NCBI RefSeq assembly: GCF_032399705.1
Contig: NZ_CP135922.1
Location: forward strand, 4,464,001 to 4,528,000
Reading direction: 5' to 3'
Length of the DNA: 64,000 nucleotides
Origin: Paenibacillus sp. BIC5C1
GTDB lineage: Bacteria > Bacillota > Bacilli > Paenibacillales > Paenibacillaceae
Under the pieces are notes generated by a model, which worked only from the letters and a program-made list of their open reading frames with translations, was not told the origin of the DNA and did no database searches. Below, in pieces: positions 19,583 to 28,433 of the stretch. A program made the translations under genes and the position numbers. Positions within the stretch are counted from its first letter, which is position 1, and each line of letters opens with the position of its first letter.

Positions 19583-19656
19583 TAAATAATAACCGGTCCA
19601 AAATGGATGTTGTTAGTTCACAATAAAATTAACTACAGTTTCGAACCTAAAAAAAG

Positions 19657-19689
19657 AAGCGGTACTCCTCTTTACAGGATGTGCCGCTT
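19657..19689 (-). terminator. Terminator of the ECF sigma operon
   Basis: The stem aagcggtac / gtgccgctt (one wobble) is followed on the minus strand by TTCTTTTTTT. It lies between the convergent secreted-protein and sigma-factor genes. Confidence 0.8.
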
Positions 19690-19729
19690 TAGCATGCCTT
19701 GAGCGCTTCTTATTCCATTCAGAAAAGTA

Positions 19730-20656
19730 TTATCTCGATACCGATGTAAGTTTGTCTGGATTCACAACGAGATAGACCCCCTCAATTCGCTCTCCAAGAG
19801 TGTCCAGTTCCAAACACAGAACTTCAGACAACTGTCCGTTTTCCAGTAACGCAAAGTGCTGCTCTCCGTTGATCAATGTGGGCACCCACTCTCGTTCTCG
19901 CAATCGGGTAAGCACTCGGCGAGAGGTCAACAAAGCGAGCACACCTTTACGAACTCTCATCGTTCTCATGACCGTATGCACACGTCCACCACCATCTGCC
20001 GTAAAAACGGGTTGTTCGGCAAGCAGCTCAAGCATCTCGGAGACATCATAATTTAGAAAAGCGGTTGTAAAACGAGCCAGCAATTGCTCTTTTGCAGCAA
20101 AATCCGCAGAACTTTGTTCCACCAGCGGAAGTCTATCGGGAAGCTTGCGTCTGGCCCGACTAAAGATCTGACGACAGTTGCTCTCCGATTTGCCCAGCCA
20201 ATCCGCTATTTCCGTATATTCATACCGGAAAGCCTCACGAAGTACAAAAACGGCACGCTCTATCGGGGAAAGCTGTTCCAGCATAACCAGATAAGCATAG
20301 GAGATCATCTCCTTCTGCTGCACGGTTTCTTCCGGAATATTTCCCATTTCGCCATAACTCATCGGCTCCGGAAGCCATTCTCCAACATAACTTTCCCTTT
20401 GATTGCGGGCAGAGTTTAGCAGATTCAGACTTCGGTTTACGATTAGTTTAGCAATATAGGACTTGGCATTACGGATATCATCAAGAGACTTGCTCTGAAG
20501 CTCTGCAAAACAATCCTGCACAATATCTTCAGCTTCCACAACACTGCCAAGCATGCGGTAAGCAATGGAAAAGGCATAGGCTTTGTAACGAATATACAAT
20601 TCACCAACTTCCAGAGAAGACACTTCCGGCTCATTGGTGAGGGGATTGAATTTCAT
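19730..20656 (-). CDS. ECF41-family RNA polymerase sigma factor (SigJ-like)
   Basis: The 308-residue protein has sigma region 2 (AYRMLGSVVEAEDIVQD, about 35-52) and region 4 (ERAVFVLREAFRYEYTEIAD, about 135-160). A ~100-residue SnoaL-like C-terminal extension carries the ECF41 hallmarks DGGGRV and NPDKL. In this family the extension controls sigma activity in place of a separate anti-sigma factor. GGAGG precedes the ATG. The gene lies 33 bases behind a carboxymuconolactone decarboxylase gene, the standard ECF41 partner, and a matching promoter lies before that gene. Confidence 0.95.
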   Translation of the reverse strand: MKFNPLTNEPEVSSLEVGELYIRYKAYAFSIAYRMLGSVVEAEDIVQDCFAELQSKSLDDIRNAKSYIAKLIVNRSLNLLNSARNQRESYVGEWLPEPMSYGEMGNIPEETVQQKEMISYAYLVMLEQLSPIERAVFVLREAFRYEYTEIADWLGKSESNCRQIFSRARRKLPDRLPLVEQSSADFAAKEQLLARFTTAFLNYDVSEMLELLAEQPVFTADGGGRVHTVMRTMRVRKGVLALLTSRRVLTRLREREWVPTLINGEQHFALLENGQLSEVLCLELDTLGERIEGVYLVVNPDKLTSVSR

Positions 20657-20689
20657 GAGAATGGCCTCCTCTGGCAGATGGTCGAATGT

Positions 20690-21139
20690 TTACTTATTAA
20701 AGCAGCCTGGATACATCCCTGTTGTAATGGCAATCCGGTTCCAGCTATTAATCGTGTTGATCGCCATAATCAGATCCACCACTTCGGCCTCACTGAAATG
20801 TTCTCTAACTTTTTCATACAATTCAAGTGGTACCCCTTGTTTCGAGATAAGTGTTACGGCCTCAGCCAGCTCCAGCATAACACGTTCCTTTTCCGTAAAC
20901 AAAGGCACCTCGCGCCACACGCTCAGCAGCAAAATGTGATCGGCATAATCTCCAAGCTTCAAGAGATCCTTGGCATGCATATCAAGACAGAACGCACAAC
21001 CATTGATTTGGGATACTCGGATTTTCAGCAGCTCATATAACGGTTTGTCTTCAAACTGACCTGAAATGTGCTGCTCCAATGCCATCATTGCTTTGAAAGC
21101 ACCCTGGTTAGCCACTCTATAATTCACTCTTAAACTCAT
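20690..21139 (-). CDS. Carboxymuconolactone decarboxylase / AhpD-like protein
   Basis: The 149-residue protein has the AhpD-like core INGCAFCLDMHAKDL, with the CxxC pair and the following His. Family members act as peroxide-related disulfide reductases or as decarboxylases. I start it at the ATG at 21139, which has GGAGG 8 bases upstream; the longer frame to 21184 overlaps the promoter region. It is the first gene of an operon with the ECF41 sigma factor and is the likely direct target of that factor. Confidence 0.93.
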   Translation of the reverse strand: MSLRVNYRVANQGAFKAMMALEQHISGQFEDKPLYELLKIRVSQINGCAFCLDMHAKDLLKLGDYADHILLLSVWREVPLFTEKERVMLELAEAVTLISKQGVPLELYEKVREHFSEAEVVDLIMAINTINSWNRIAITTGMYPGCFNK

Positions 21140-21174
21140 TGCATTCGCCTCCGTATTTTGGTCTACAACCTTAA

Positions 21175-21201
21175 GACAAACCAAGGCTCACATTTGTGAC
21201 A
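21175..21201 (-). promoter_or_regulatory. ECF41-type promoter
   Basis: On the minus strand TGTCACA (21201-21195) is followed after exactly 16 bases by TGTC (21178-21175). The published ECF41 consensus is TGTCACA-N16-CGTC, so this is a one-base mismatch. It lies 36 bases before the start codon of the decarboxylase gene and implies autoregulation of the operon. Confidence 0.8.
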
Positions 21202-21491
21202 TTTATCTATAAAAAAATTTCTAACGCATATTCAGACACAGATTTAGCTTGAAAACGTTATAAGTTTATTAATCTGCGTGGAGCTTGCCCGACATGAATA
21301 TAGTTCACCTAAGGCGTTATGTATAAACAGGGTTTTCAGTATTTATGTTAGCTGTTTGATGTGTTGTTTGTAATTTTGAACAAATAATTCTTATACATAT
21401 TGATACGCAAAATAAAAAAGTAGTAACATACGGCTACTAAGTAAACTTTCCTGACACGAAAAAAATGAACGAATCATTATCCTAGCAAGGA
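21202..21491. other. AT-rich intergenic region upstream of the Rieske gene
   Basis: This ~290-base stretch has no gene. It must contain the plus-strand promoter of the Rieske oxygenase gene. TTGTAA and TTATAC spaced 17 bases apart near 21370-21400 are a weak candidate. An imperfect repeat (tagtaac..ggctacta) lies near 21421. Confidence 0.4.
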
Positions 21492-22547
21492 GTGACTTCC
21501 ATGATAACTTCTAATTCTAATTCTCAACTTACTTCCGAACTGCCTCGCGGCTGCACGTTCTCCGCTGAAGACTGGCATGTATTATCTCAATATTGGTATC
21601 CGATTGCCCAGGTAAGTGAAGTGACAGATAAACCACTGGCCGCCCAATTGCTTGATGTCCGCTTGGTCCTGTATCGCAGCAATGACAAAGTAGTAGTTGC
21701 CAAGGATCTTTGTTTTCACCGTGGCGCTCCGCTCAGTAAAGGTTGGGTAGAAGATGGGGAAATTGTGTGCCCGTATCATGGTTTCCGTTACAACTGTGAG
21801 GGTAAATGTACCGCCGTACCTGCACACCCCGCCTCCAAAATCTCTCCCAAACTGAAACTTATCGTATATCCTGCGGTTGAACGTTATGGCCTGATCTGGA
21901 CTTCACTTGCGGGTACCGACGAGCAGATTCCTGCATTCCCGGGATGGGATGATCCAGATTATATTAATATCCTCCCCCCAAACTTTGATATCGCAGGTTC
22001 TGCTGGACGTCAAATGGAAGGATTTCTCGATGTTTCCCATTTTGCCTACGTACACACCGAGACGTTCGGGGACCGAAACAACACGGAAGTTCCACAGTAC
22101 AAAGTAAAACGCGAAGGCAATGAACTGCTCGCTGAATACTGGAGTTCTGTTAGCAACTATGGTAAAGGACAGGATAATGTAGCACCCGAGGGTTTTCAGT
22201 GGCTGCGTGAATTCCGCGTATTTCCTCCCTTCGCCGCATCACTTACGGTTCACTTCCCAGAGAACGACAAGCTGAATATTCTGAACTGCGCCTCTCCCAT
22301 CTCAGCACGTTTTACAAGGTTATTCTGTCCGATTACCCGTAACTTTGACAAGGATGCTCCGATTGAAGATACAATTAAGTTTAATTTGCAAGTATTTGAA
22401 GAAGATCGGGAAATGGTGGAATCACAAAAGCCAGAGGATTTGCCACTGGATCTACATGCAGAAGCGCACATTCCCGCAGACCGTACCTCTATCGCTTATC
22501 GTCAGTTATTGACAGAACTCGGTTTGGGACGAAATTACACATCATAA
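21492..22547 (+). CDS. Rieske [2Fe-2S] oxygenase, ring-hydroxylating / O-demethylase type
   Basis: The 351-residue protein has the Rieske cluster motifs CFHRG and CPYHG with normal spacing (about residues 75-100). A catalytic domain follows with a mononuclear-iron site pattern in DVSHFAYVHTETFGD (Asp, two His). The size and pattern are those of the vanillate-demethylase / caffeine-demethylase / pheophorbide-oxygenase group. No reductase partner is encoded nearby, so electrons must come from elsewhere. AAGGAG precedes the ATG. It is monocistronic, with a terminator directly after it. Confidence 0.9.
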   Translation: MTSMITSNSNSQLTSELPRGCTFSAEDWHVLSQYWYPIAQVSEVTDKPLAAQLLDVRLVLYRSNDKVVVAKDLCFHRGAPLSKGWVEDGEIVCPYHGFRYNCEGKCTAVPAHPASKISPKLKLIVYPAVERYGLIWTSLAGTDEQIPAFPGWDDPDYINILPPNFDIAGSAGRQMEGFLDVSHFAYVHTETFGDRNNTEVPQYKVKREGNELLAEYWSSVSNYGKGQDNVAPEGFQWLREFRVFPPFAASLTVHFPENDKLNILNCASPISARFTRLFCPITRNFDKDAPIEDTIKFNLQVFEEDREMVESQKPEDLPLDLHAEAHIPADRTSIAYRQLLTELGLGRNYTS

Positions 22548-22570
22548 ATTGAAAACAAATGAACAAAAAA

Positions 22571-22592
22571 GAAGCGTTCCTATGAACGCTTC
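22571..22592. terminator. Bidirectional terminator
   Basis: The perfect 9-bp stem gaagcgttc / gaacgcttc with a 4-base loop has an A-run before and a T-run after it. It serves the convergent Rieske and cupin genes. Confidence 0.9.
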
Positions 22593-22656
22593 TTTTTCTA
22601 TAATTGCTACATGTATTGGGATTACCCCCGCTTATAATAAGCCTTACATCTATGAC

Positions 22657-23346
22657 TTACCCTTGATTATTCGTGTTCACAGGAGGTTCTGTATAATACG
22701 GACAGCCAGGTTCATGAATAATACGGGGATCAACCCATGTTCCCCAATATGGAAGGCGATTTACATACGGTTGCGCGTTAGGCTGGCTATTTGGGTGCGG
22801 CATATTAGAAGCCGGGGAAACTTGAGTAACACAGTCCACAGGCGGACCAACGATTACCGTTTTTTGAATTGGAGCAAGCGTTTCCTTCACCTTGTTCTCA
22901 TCTAAACAATACGTATGGGCCAGAACACTCGCAGGCGTCAGTCGTAAAATATCCGAACCAAATATAGCTTCAGGAACAGGGGCATCGAAAATAGCCAGCA
23001 GATGGGTCTGATCTACTGTTGCAATTTCATAGTGCCACCAGCCTTGCGGAACATTCGCTACTTGCCCCGGGGTAATCGTAAAGTTTAACAACTCATTAGT
23101 AAACGGATTGATGAGGGAAACGACGGCGGAACCACTGATGCAATACACCAGCTCGGATGCATTCTGATGAATATGAGGTTCAACCACATTACCTGTGCTA
23201 AGAAAAATGTCCAACAAGGATACGTTTCCCAATGTGTTTAATTGATGAATGGAGAGAAAGTTAATATAGTTGTTTCCGTCTTTTTTGAAGAAAGGATTCT
23301 GGTTCACATCAAATGTAAATTGAGTGGTTGGTAAGGTATAGTCCAT
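22657..23346 (-). CDS. Cupin-domain protein with a Pro/Asn-rich C-terminal tail
   Basis: The cupin core is closely related to the protein at 6796-7380: metal motif 1 PHIHQNASELVYCISG, motif 2 PQGWWHYEI, and the shared GPPVDC segment. Beyond it is a tail of about 50 residues rich in Pro, Asn, Gln and Tyr (NMPHPNSQPNAQPYVN, then CPYYTEPP) that the paralog lacks. Such tails are common in spore coat proteins. The start is uncertain: the longest frame begins with a TTG at 23472 inside a terminator stem, and the ATG at 23346 aligns with the paralog but has no clear Shine-Dalgarno. Confidence 0.82.
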   Translation of the reverse strand: MDYTLPTTQFTFDVNQNPFFKKDGNNYINFLSIHQLNTLGNVSLLDIFLSTGNVVEPHIHQNASELVYCISGSAVVSLINPFTNELLNFTITPGQVANVPQGWWHYEIATVDQTHLLAIFDAPVPEAIFGSDILRLTPASVLAHTYCLDENKVKETLAPIQKTVIVGPPVDCVTQVSPASNMPHPNSQPNAQPYVNRLPYWGTWVDPRIIHEPGCPYYTEPPVNTNNQG

Positions 23347-23471
23347 ATAGGAAGTTGCCAAAATAAAACGCCTGCCCTTCGCTCTCGGTTTAGGTGATAA
23401 CCTATACGCCAGCATATGCTCTGGGCTTCTACGCGTGAGCCCATTTCTGAGGAAGATACATTTACAGAACA

Positions 23472-23509
23472 AACCAATCCTGACACAGGAAGCCTGGTCA
23501 GGATTGGTT
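23472..23509 (-). terminator. Terminator after the leucine-rich-repeat gene
   Basis: The perfect 13-bp stem aaccaatcctgac / gtcaggattggtt has a 12-base loop. It lies between the leucine-rich-repeat gene and the cupin gene on the minus strand. Confidence 0.75.
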
Positions 23510-23562
23510 TGTTGTTATTCATCATCTTTTTTTGGCAAAATCTCTTCCGAACTGATGCCTAT

Positions 23563-24633
23563 TCATGTACTGGACAAGTCCACATGCTGCAACCAAGTCA
23601 TCCGTGACACAAATTCAGGAGTCTCTTCAATTAAGCTATTCGTCACACCCAGATAACGCAGCTTCTCCAGCCTCTCCAGCTCAGGAGGAAGCTCGCGTAT
23701 GCCAGAATAACTAATGTTTAAACTCACTAATTCAGTCAGTTCTCCGATTTCCTCAGGAAGGGAATCAAAACAGAGCTCTGACTTGGGCTTCGGTCTCCAC
23801 CCCGGCACCACATGATGCGAACTTCCACAACAAACTGTGAGCCTTTGTAACTGCTTTAGTTGGCTGATCCCCTTCGGAATGCCTTCCAGATCCGCCGTCA
23901 TAATCTCCAGTTCTTCCAGCGTTTTCAGTTCAAACAAAGCCGGAGGAAGCCTAAATATATCCTGCTCAAAAATCTCAAGTTTCTTCACATGTGTCAATTC
24001 ACGAAATCGTTCAGGAATCTCGGTCAGATGATAGGAGCTGATCTGGAGAACATCCGTCTGATGTCTGATTGCATCGTCCAGATAACGTTCAAATTCACGA
24101 TGCCTGTCCAGCCTAAAAAACAAGCCAGGTATCCGCTCCATCAGCTCAATTGCTTCTGCTTGCGTAATCTTCATTCCGTAAATCTCCTCATGTACCACGG
24201 AGAAGAAATAATCACTTCCATCCTCTTTCAAAAAACAAAGATCATCCGGCAATAATGGATACAACCAGTCTTGAAAACGATTTGCTACTTCCTTAAGGAT
24301 CTGCCCTGATTCCGGTGTGCAGCGATATATGTAATAAACTCCCTTTGAATACATGGCACCACTTTGCATCATCATTTCTTCCATCGTGCAGCTTTCAATA
24401 AGGTAAGGCTTCAGTTTCCGTAATACTTTTGAAACCCCTGGTACTTCGTCGTCATTGTACCTTCGTCTGTCCACCAGCAAAAAAAGATTTGTTTTCACAA
24501 TCAACTCATCAATTAACTGTTCATAGGCAGAGCCTCTTGGATCAGTATGAAACGATACAGCTACCAAATCATATCCCCTTTCACCCTTACCACGTTCTAA
24601 TCCATCTTGTATCACTCCATTGCATCGCAGCAT
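23563..24633 (-). CDS. Leucine-rich-repeat protein
   Basis: The 356-residue protein has an N-terminal ~190-residue domain that I do not recognise, followed by about six to seven leucine-rich repeats (about 190-356), for example LTHVKKLEIFEQDIFRLP and LTELVSLNISYSGIRELP. These repeats form a binding surface, usually for protein. No signal peptide or membrane segment is visible, so it should be cytosolic. The ATG at 24633 lacks a good ribosome binding site; a GTG six codons later is an alternative. It is divergent from the Pro/Gly-rich gene at 24672. Confidence 0.8.
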   Translation of the reverse strand: MLRCNGVIQDGLERGKGERGYDLVAVSFHTDPRGSAYEQLIDELIVKTNLFLLVDRRRYNDDEVPGVSKVLRKLKPYLIESCTMEEMMMQSGAMYSKGVYYIYRCTPESGQILKEVANRFQDWLYPLLPDDLCFLKEDGSDYFFSVVHEEIYGMKITQAEAIELMERIPGLFFRLDRHREFERYLDDAIRHQTDVLQISSYHLTEIPERFRELTHVKKLEIFEQDIFRLPPALFELKTLEELEIMTADLEGIPKGISQLKQLQRLTVCCGSSHHVVPGWRPKPKSELCFDSLPEEIGELTELVSLNISYSGIRELPPELERLEKLRYLGVTNSLIEETPEFVSRMTWLQHVDLSST

Positions 24634-24671
24634 AGGCTAATATCATCAATTAAACACTGGAGGCATGCATC

Positions 24672-24974
24672 ATGGCATACGGACCTGGTCCAGTTTCTAT
24701 CCCCCCAACAGCGGGTTATCCTTACCCTTATTATCCACCCCCACCCTATCCATACCCCTACCCTTATCCATATCCCTATCCACCCATCGTACCGTTTCCG
24801 CTGCCCTTCCCCATCGGACATATCGGAGGCCCAGGATGGCATGGCGGTTACCCGGGAGGTCCACACGGTCCATTCCCTGGAGGCGGTTATCCGGGCGGAC
24901 CGCATGGAGGACCCGGGGGTCCTGGTGGACCGCATGGAGGAGGTTTCCACGGCCATCGTTTCTTCGAATGGTAA
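24672..24974 (+). CDS. Small Pro/Tyr-Gly/His-rich protein, coat-like
   Basis: The 100-residue protein is extremely biased. The first half is Pro-Tyr repeats (PYPYPYPYPYPYPP type), the second half Gly/Pro/His repeats (GGPHGGPGGPGGPHGG), ending in RFFEW. GGAGG lies 8 bases before the ATG and a strong terminator follows, so this is a real gene despite the composition. Similar proteins occur in spore coats of Bacillus relatives, but the exact role is not known. The six His residues in the second half could bind metal. Confidence 0.85.
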   Translation: MAYGPGPVSIPPTAGYPYPYYPPPPYPYPYPYPYPYPPIVPFPLPFPIGHIGGPGWHGGYPGGPHGPFPGGGYPGGPHGGPGGPGGPHGGGFHGHRFFEW

Positions 24975-24984
24975 AATAGCAATG

Positions 24985-25008
24985 CAGGAGCTGCACGGGC
25001 AGCTCCTG
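24985..25008 (+). terminator. Terminator of the Pro/Gly-rich gene
   Basis: The perfect 10-bp stem caggagctgc / gcagctcctg is followed by TCTTTGTTT. Confidence 0.85.
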
Positions 25009-25071
25009 TCTTTGTTTAACTTTCTTTTAATACATCCAATAATGTGCTTCTGTTGAACAGATTCAACCTGC

Positions 25072-25683
25072 TCAATACTCAATCTCATCCATAATCTTCA
25101 GATTACGGTTGGACACTTCCAGCAAATCAGTGAACGTCTCAGACACATAATAGACAAAGTCCGGATCATGCACATACATAATCACTTGCCCGTAGGTTCC
25201 TTTCTCTGTCGGATCAAAATCAAGCATTAAATACAGGGAGCCTCCTGCCATCGTTGCAAAAGGAATCCACGCTTTATGGAATAAATAGGGTTTAATCTCC
25301 GGGTCCAGTTTGCTAATCTCTTCCGCAGAATAATACTCGTCCAACTTCTCATCCACTTCACAGAAGTATTGTTTGGTTTCCTGAATTTCCTTCAATGACA
25401 TTAGATAAAAGGGATTACATTCCTCTGCTTCCGCATCACCCGGATACAAGATATGAAATGCATAACCACTGCCATCCTTAAGCTTATAGAAGGTACGAAA
25501 ATCCTCCGGCAACCGGACGCCATACTCCGTTTCTAATGCGGTTAGGCTGTGCTCGGAGACACCCTCCCGATGCAGATATCCCTCGTATAACTGCCGAATT
25601 TCATCATCTTGGATTTTTTCGTTCAGGAGCTCATTCAACGCATTAAACAAATCATTCCATTTCGCGTTCATCTCAGATGTCAT
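25072..25683 (-). CDS. SMI1/KNR4 (SUKH) family protein
   Basis: The 203-residue protein has the SMI1/KNR4 pattern: ETEYGVRLPEDFRTFYKLKD near residues 45-65, then the IPFATMAGGSLYLMLDFDP block around 140-160, with short strands after it. The family serves as immunity proteins to polymorphic toxins or as partner-binding modules. I start it at the ATG at 25683, 7 bases after GGGAGG; an upstream in-frame ATG overlaps the GGAGG. It lies downstream of the beta-propeller gene on the same strand. Confidence 0.85.
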   Translation of the reverse strand: MTSEMNAKWNDLFNALNELLNEKIQDDEIRQLYEGYLHREGVSEHSLTALETEYGVRLPEDFRTFYKLKDGSGYAFHILYPGDAEAEECNPFYLMSLKEIQETKQYFCEVDEKLDEYYSAEEISKLDPEIKPYLFHKAWIPFATMAGGSLYLMLDFDPTEKGTYGQVIMYVHDPDFVYYVSETFTDLLEVSNRNLKIMDEIEY

Positions 25684-25814
25684 ACACATGCCTCCCTTTT
25701 CAACTCGGTTCTACCCGTTCCCGCACATATTCCTGATATCCCCAGAACGCCTCTTCTTCCCCTCCGCCTTCGATCAGGACCTTAGTACCTTACCCAATCT
25801 TCAATCATTGGTGT

Positions 25815-27116
25815 TCACCAACGTAAAGGTTCTTCTCCACGCCATAACACGAAGCGCTCAATTTCACGGAGGGTGCCTGTGCCTATGGCATACTCATCCA
25901 TCTGATCAGAGTGCAGATCGAGAATATGCAGCATGCCACCGAACGTACCCACTGCAAGTTTGGACTGGTCAGGAGAGCTCGCCAAGGAATAGATGGTGCT
26001 GCCTACAAAATGTCTCCACACTTCCTGCCCATCACCATTCACACAATATAAATAGCCGTACGCGTCACCAAGCACTATACCTGCATCCAATTCTACTGCA
26101 GCGTAAACACGGGCACTCTCATCCATTACTGGCCAATCTTCCTTACTCTCATTACCATCGATCATTTCCAGCTGAACTTGTATTGTAGCGCCATTATAAA
26201 AATGACAGGCATTAAACCATACCTTCAAGCTGTCTGCGGTGAATACCGCATAATGAGGATAGCTGGATTCAGGATAAAGCGAATACGTCTTATTCTGTTC
26301 TCGATCCAGAACCATATGGTTGCTCACCTGGCTGCCGTAGGCAATCCAGCGGCCGTCACGTGAGACTGCTGCATGACCCATATCAATCTGTGTATCTTCC
26401 AACTCGTATTCTTCGATCTCTGCAAGATCCGGGTGCAGCAGGGATACCTGATCTTGCTCCACCAGGTAGATTCCATAATTGGAGAAGATAAGAACCGATC
26501 TCCCATCATTGAATGGAATAAGTCCTTCAAGTGTACGTTCCGGATGCTCACAGTCAGCAAGGGATTCAATGCGTGGCAAAGCCTTCTGAATACTGGATTG
26601 AATATCTTCCCAGCGATACACCGCAAGCTCTTTTCCTTCCAGTTGACGATCTGGTTGTCTGATGATGCGAATACCTTCCGATCCGGCCAGCGCATAATCT
26701 ACACCGTCTGACGAACAACCTGCGAAGGAATAATGAGAGAATGGCAAACATCCGTTTGGATCAGCCGTATATACACAGCCATTCTCCGTGAAGGTGCCAG
26801 TTGTGAATACTATTGTTTCTGTGTTCAGATAACCTACTACCCGAACGGCCTGCATGGCAGATTGAAAATGTTCGTTCATTGGCCATGTTGCAGCAGGCAG
26901 TTCAAGCCGGAGCCGTTCCAAATCCCCTTGAAGATTGGCTTGCTCCACCATCTCCCACACTTCAGTGCTGATCTGCGTTCTGGCATCCTCCGCAAGCTCC
27001 GATTCATCCTGTTGCTCTCCTGCCATGCCTCTGCGTACAAATGCATTGACATCTTTTGCGTATCGTTTGCCTTCACTTCGCCACGTTTCTGCAATATTTT
27101 CTTTCAACCAATTCAA
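25815..27116 (-). CDS. Protein of unknown function, C-terminal beta-propeller-like
   Basis: I do not recognise this 433-residue protein. From about residue 80 it is rich in short strands with repeat-like blocks ending in residues such as SSPDQSKLAVGTFGGMLHIL, YGYLYCVNGDGQEVW and VSRDGRWIAYGS, typical of WD40 or PQQ-like propeller blades. The first ~80 residues are helical and charged. No signal peptide. It starts only 3 bases after the stop of the gene 27120-27797, so these two are translated from one mRNA. Confidence 0.78.
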   Translation of the reverse strand: MNWLKENIAETWRSEGKRYAKDVNAFVRRGMAGEQQDESELAEDARTQISTEVWEMVEQANLQGDLERLRLELPAATWPMNEHFQSAMQAVRVVGYLNTETIVFTTGTFTENGCVYTADPNGCLPFSHYSFAGCSSDGVDYALAGSEGIRIIRQPDRQLEGKELAVYRWEDIQSSIQKALPRIESLADCEHPERTLEGLIPFNDGRSVLIFSNYGIYLVEQDQVSLLHPDLAEIEEYELEDTQIDMGHAAVSRDGRWIAYGSQVSNHMVLDREQNKTYSLYPESSYPHYAVFTADSLKVWFNACHFYNGATIQVQLEMIDGNESKEDWPVMDESARVYAAVELDAGIVLGDAYGYLYCVNGDGQEVWRHFVGSTIYSLASSPDQSKLAVGTFGGMLHILDLHSDQMDEYAIGTGTLREIERFVLWRGEEPLRW

Positions 27117-27119
27117 TTG

Positions 27120-27797
27120 TTATTCCTCCACTCCGCCTCTATTGATGACTGTACAGTGATGTTCCCGCAAAAATTGATCCAGTTCGTGATCCCTCGCACC
27201 TTCTGTCCCATGCATCTCTTCGTAGAAAAGGGCAATTTCTCTGCCATTCGCATAATTAAAACGTAAATATCCGCCCATGGAGAGCATAAAAAGCTTACAT
27301 GTGTACTCATTTTCCATCACTGCATCCCACTTGAATTTACTCTTACACAAATCGGCCAGTGCTTTCATGGAGCCTTCCCGCTCAACGTTAACCAAGTGAT
27401 AGAACGTGTGGTTTCGCACTTCGTTCCAGGGTTCAAAATACGCCGGAGTCAGCGGTTTATCCTGATGGTAATATCCGCAATAGATCCGGTCCAAAGTCTC
27501 TCCAAAGTCTGCTTCAGAGCACGTCCACAGGACAATATGCTCATCATGACGAGGGAGCCATAACAACCCCTTCACATCTGGATGAATGGCCAGGAAATCA
27601 CCATCCACCGAACTGCCGATACTGATACACTCCTGTAGCTGAACCTGAGTAACCGGTGTATCCTCCGTGTGCATCCAAAAATCATATTCAGCAAAAGGTT
27701 TCAATACCTCATAATCCGGCCGCTGTACATTCATCCAGCCCGTGTATGTTCCTTCGCCGGTACGGGCTTCAACGCACGAGTTACTATATACATTCAC
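27120..27797 (-). CDS. Protein of unknown function, possibly SUKH-like
   Basis: The 225-residue soluble protein has a central block VQLQECISIGSSVDGDFLAI that resembles the SMI1/KNR4 core by eye, but the N-terminal SUKH motif is not clear. It is rich in Trp, His and acidic residues. GGGAG precedes the ATG at 27797. The downstream propeller-like gene begins 3 bases after its stop. Likely a partner-binding or immunity-type protein, on weak evidence. Confidence 0.72.
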   Translation of the reverse strand: MNVYSNSCVEARTGEGTYTGWMNVQRPDYEVLKPFAEYDFWMHTEDTPVTQVQLQECISIGSSVDGDFLAIHPDVKGLLWLPRHDEHIVLWTCSEADFGETLDRIYCGYYHQDKPLTPAYFEPWNEVRNHTFYHLVNVEREGSMKALADLCKSKFKWDAVMENEYTCKLFMLSMGGYLRFNYANGREIALFYEEMHGTEGARDHELDQFLREHHCTVINRGGVEE

Positions 27798-27875
27798 GAC
27801 ATCTCCCTACGATCGTCTCGTTCAATCACGACATTTCATTTCATTCAGTCAGTCCGTAATTCAAACAGGTTAAAG

Positions 27876-28433
27876 CTAAGCCAGTTCTTCCTGCACAATC
27901 TCGGTTAGTACACCCTTGCGGTTTACAATGCTAATGGCAAATGCATCATAGCCATCACGTTTCACCAGCTCAAAATCCATGCGCTCTCCCGTAATTAATT
28001 CGTAGGTTCCGTCTTCATCCACATCTTCTCCGAACTCTTCATCCCACGGCACGTTGTAAAAGGCAGATAACTGTACTTCAAATATGTCTTCTCCTTCGAC
28101 GTCCAGGTATGGGCGTAGCGACCTGTTATTCAATTCTTCCTCCGGATATGTCTCACACAACATGGCATCATAACCGTGCTTGGCTGAATCTATGAGTAAG
28201 TAACGCTCTCCTGTTAAGGTATGCTCCGCATATACGATGAGTGGTGTCGAATCATGCCAGGTTATCAGATCATCTTCGGTTAAGTCACCATAATAAAAGA
28301 TATGGAACTTGTCATGACCATCGCTCGTTTGCAACTTGCATTTCCATTCAATTTCATGAGTCTGAGCATCTGAAATCTCCCGAACCAAACCTTCCAAATA
28401 TGTAGGTCCTTTATGTACACCAAATAAATTCAT
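27876..28433 (-). CDS. Acidic protein of unknown function
   Basis: The 185-residue protein is strongly acidic, especially around residues 120-150 (WDEEFGEDVDEDGTYE), with beta-type sequence elsewhere. I recognise no family. Its start overlaps the stop of the upstream gene by 4 bases (ATGA), so it is translationally coupled to the membrane-anchored protein encoded there. Confidence 0.75.
   Translation of the reverse strand: MNLFGVHKGPTYLEGLVREISDAQTHEIEWKCKLQTSDGHDKFHIFYYGDLTEDDLITWHDSTPLIVYAEHTLTGERYLLIDSAKHGYDAMLCETYPEEELNNRSLRPYLDVEGEDIFEVQLSAFYNVPWDEEFGEDVDEDGTYELITGERMDFELVKRDGYDAFAISIVNRKGVLTEIVQEELA

Noticed and set aside
24720..24790. Tandem repeat in DNA, considered as a CRISPR-like or VNTR array
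   Set aside because: The short repeats are the codons of the Pro-Tyr stretch of the protein at 24672; there are no spacers and no cas genes.
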